NCBI GenBank assembly: GCA_001783335.1
Contig: MFLU01000007.1
Coordinates: 1-49,101 of the forward strand
Direction of reading: 5' to 3'
Length of the DNA: 49,101 nt
Source: Candidatus Kaiserbacteria bacterium RIFCSPLOWO2_01_FULL_50_24
GTDB taxonomy: Bacteria; Patescibacteriota; Minisyncoccia; Phycocordibacterales; UBA2100
Positions within the stretch are counted from its first letter, which is position 1. Every line of letters begins with the position of its first letter. The notes beneath the pieces are model-generated. The model saw only the letters and a list, made by a program, of their open reading frames with translations, made no database searches and had not been told where the DNA came from. The position numbers were made by a program, and so were the translations under genes. Shown here in pieces: positions 47,908 to 49,101 of this stretch.

Positions 47908-49053
47908 ATGCGCTGGCAAGAGCCGAGGAACGAAGAAGTGCGTGCCGTGGTGGATATGGTGCGTACATTTGGCAAAGAAGTCGTAGAGCCAACCTATGCG
48001 ACACATGAAGACGAGGGTAAGTTTCCGGATGCCGTAGTGGAAGAAATGGGGAAGCTGGGGCTCTTTGGCCTCACGATTCCCGAAGAGTACGGCGGCTCCG
48101 GTATGGGCACGGTCGCGGCGTCATACGTGGCGCGCGAGCTCGCATACTTCTGGCCCTCGCTTCATCTTATATGGACGGCCAATAGTTCGCTTGCCGCATA
48201 CCCGATCCAACTTGCCGGTACGGAAGAGCAAAAGGAAAGCATTTTGCCGGCACTCGCGAGAGGCGAGGCGCTGGGTTGTTACGCACTAACGGAGCCGAAT
48301 GCCGGCTCTGATGCGCAATCAATGCAGACGACTGCGGAGCTGAATGAAGGCGGTTGGTGGATTTTGCGTGGCACAAAAACATTCATAACCAATGCCAGGC
48401 GCGCGTCGGTAGCGATTATTTTTGCGCATACGCGGAAGGGTGTATCTGCTTTCGTTCTTTACACGAAAAATCCCGGCCTTGATTATCCGCATGTGACGGT
48501 GCGCCACATGCACAAGCGCGTCTTGAAAAGCTGTGATTTTTGTGAGATTTACTTTGACGGCGCGACCTTGCCGCAAGAGGCTCTTCTCGGGGAAGAAGGG
48601 CAAGGATTTTCGATTGCTATGAAGACGCTTGATGGCGGCAGAATAAACATAGCTGCGCAGGCGATTGGTATGGCAACGCGTATTTTCGACGAAGCGCTTG
48701 CGTATACGCGCACGCGCGAGCAGTTCGGCAAGCTCCTCTGGGAAAATCAGAAAATCCAGTTTGATTTTGCCGAGGCGTATGCAAATATCGCGGCGGCATG
48801 GGCGCTCATTATGGAGGCGTCAGCGGCGCGCGATCGTGGGGAAGATATTACACGGCTTGCGTCGGCGGCAAAGCTGGTGGCGACGGAAACGGCATGGCGT
48901 TTTGGGACGAAGCTCGCCACCTATTTCGGCGGCTCGATTGTAGTTGAAGATTTGCCGCATCTCGCGCGCATGATGGATATATTCCCCACCCTTATCTATG
49001 AAGGAGCGAATAATATCCAGCACATGGTGATCGCGAAGCGGTTGAATGACTAG
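47908..49053 (+). CDS. acyl-CoA dehydrogenase
   Basis: 381 residues, full-length FAD enzyme that oxidises acyl-CoA to 2-enoyl-CoA. PEEYGGSGMG, CYALTEPNAGSDA (FAD/substrate loop), GRINIAAQAIGMA, REQFGKLLWENQ and the catalytic base Glu365 in IYEGANNIQ are all present. AGGAGG lies six bases before the ATG. Together with the thiolase and MaoC genes 12-16 kb away it would supply an oxidation step of an acyl-CoA pathway. An electron-transfer flavoprotein is not in the window. Confidence 0.95.
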   Translation: MRWQEPRNEEVRAVVDMVRTFGKEVVEPTYATHEDEGKFPDAVVEEMGKLGLFGLTIPEEYGGSGMGTVAASYVARELAYFWPSLHLIWTANSSLAAYPIQLAGTEEQKESILPALARGEALGCYALTEPNAGSDAQSMQTTAELNEGGWWILRGTKTFITNARRASVAIIFAHTRKGVSAFVLYTKNPGLDYPHVTVRHMHKRVLKSCDFCEIYFDGATLPQEALLGEEGQGFSIAMKTLDGGRINIAAQAIGMATRIFDEALAYTRTREQFGKLLWENQKIQFDFAEAYANIAAAWALIMEASAARDRGEDITRLASAAKLVATETAWRFGTKLATYFGGSIVVEDLPHLARMMDIFPTLIYEGANNIQHMVIAKRLND

Positions 49054-49074
49054 TGGGACATGACTAGTGGGACA
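49047..49074 (+). repeat. 14-bp tandem repeat at the dehydrogenase stop
   Basis: TGACTAGTGGGACA occurs twice in a row; the TAG stop codon is in the first copy. Confidence 0.8.
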
Positions 49075-49101
49075 AACAAGAGCGGGCTTGGTGCTGTGCA
49101 C

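Overview
The window looks like a chromosomal stretch of a Candidate Phyla Radiation (Patescibacteria) bacterium, most likely a Parcubacteria-type lineage. This is inferred from gene content and style. Evidence includes a release factor 2 with a shortened N-terminus, an ArsR-like winged-helix regulator and an HTH protein with a YWGEG motif typical of these genomes, FecR/DUF5667 and Gmad2 proteins, many membrane-anchored Ig-like surface proteins, free-standing four-helix-bundle and GIY-YIG ORFs, and -10 boxes placed so close to ATG that transcripts would be leaderless. UGA is used as a normal stop and RF2 carries the SPF tripeptide, so the standard code applies. There is no rRNA and no CRISPR array.

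Layout. 1-5.2 kb: tRNA-fMet, tRNA-Met, tRNA-Asp and tRNA-Thr interspersed with an HTH protein, a small nuclease-like protein, an indoleamine 2,3-dioxygenase homologue and a free-standing Asp/Asn-tRNA-synthetase-like catalytic domain. 5.3-12.1 kb: winged-helix regulator with a decayed tail duplicate, a sensory operon (CheY-like receiver, FecR-DUF5667, CHASE2-PAS-histidine kinase), and a MNT-HEPN toxin-antitoxin pair behind two 36-bp direct repeats. 12.3-18.7 kb (mostly minus): surface proteins, PlsC-like acyltransferase and apolipoprotein N-acyltransferase. 18.8-31.3 kb: a large cell-surface locus with beta-rich secreted proteins, a 1473-residue protein ending in a dockerin, and two membrane-anchored cohesin proteins. 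31.4-37.2 kb: tRNA-Thr(CGU), then a minus-strand acyl-CoA gene cluster (thiolase, MaoC hydratase, a Cys-less SCP2-type thiolase overlapping a DUF35 partner) and a Nudix hydrolase. 37.4-43.5 kb: housekeeping genes prfB, ftsE, ftsX, pyrG, a VIT-family protein and a MazF-like toxin. 43.6-49.1 kb: tRNA-Gln, an AT-rich PurD-like ATP-grasp gene, a DEAD-box helicase with a hairpin-rich leader, a zinc-ribbon/Gmad2 pair and an acyl-CoA dehydrogenase.

Two themes deserve attention. First, the surface locus encodes both halves of a cohesin-dockerin interaction within a few genes, suggesting a self-assembling cell-surface complex. Second, the window is full of inverted-repeat DNA. Single small ORFs (one GIY-YIG, two four-helix-bundle) sit inside inverted repeats. 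One cassette has apparently decayed to the first 18 codons of its ORF, two further inverted repeats are empty, and repeat pieces are embedded in frame in pyrG and probably in the histidine kinase. Perfect palindromes with shared cores recur between genes. The acyl-CoA genes plus the dioxygenase are metabolically unexpected for a reduced, probably host-dependent cell and carry strong Shine-Dalgarno sites, consistent with acquisition by transfer (inference).
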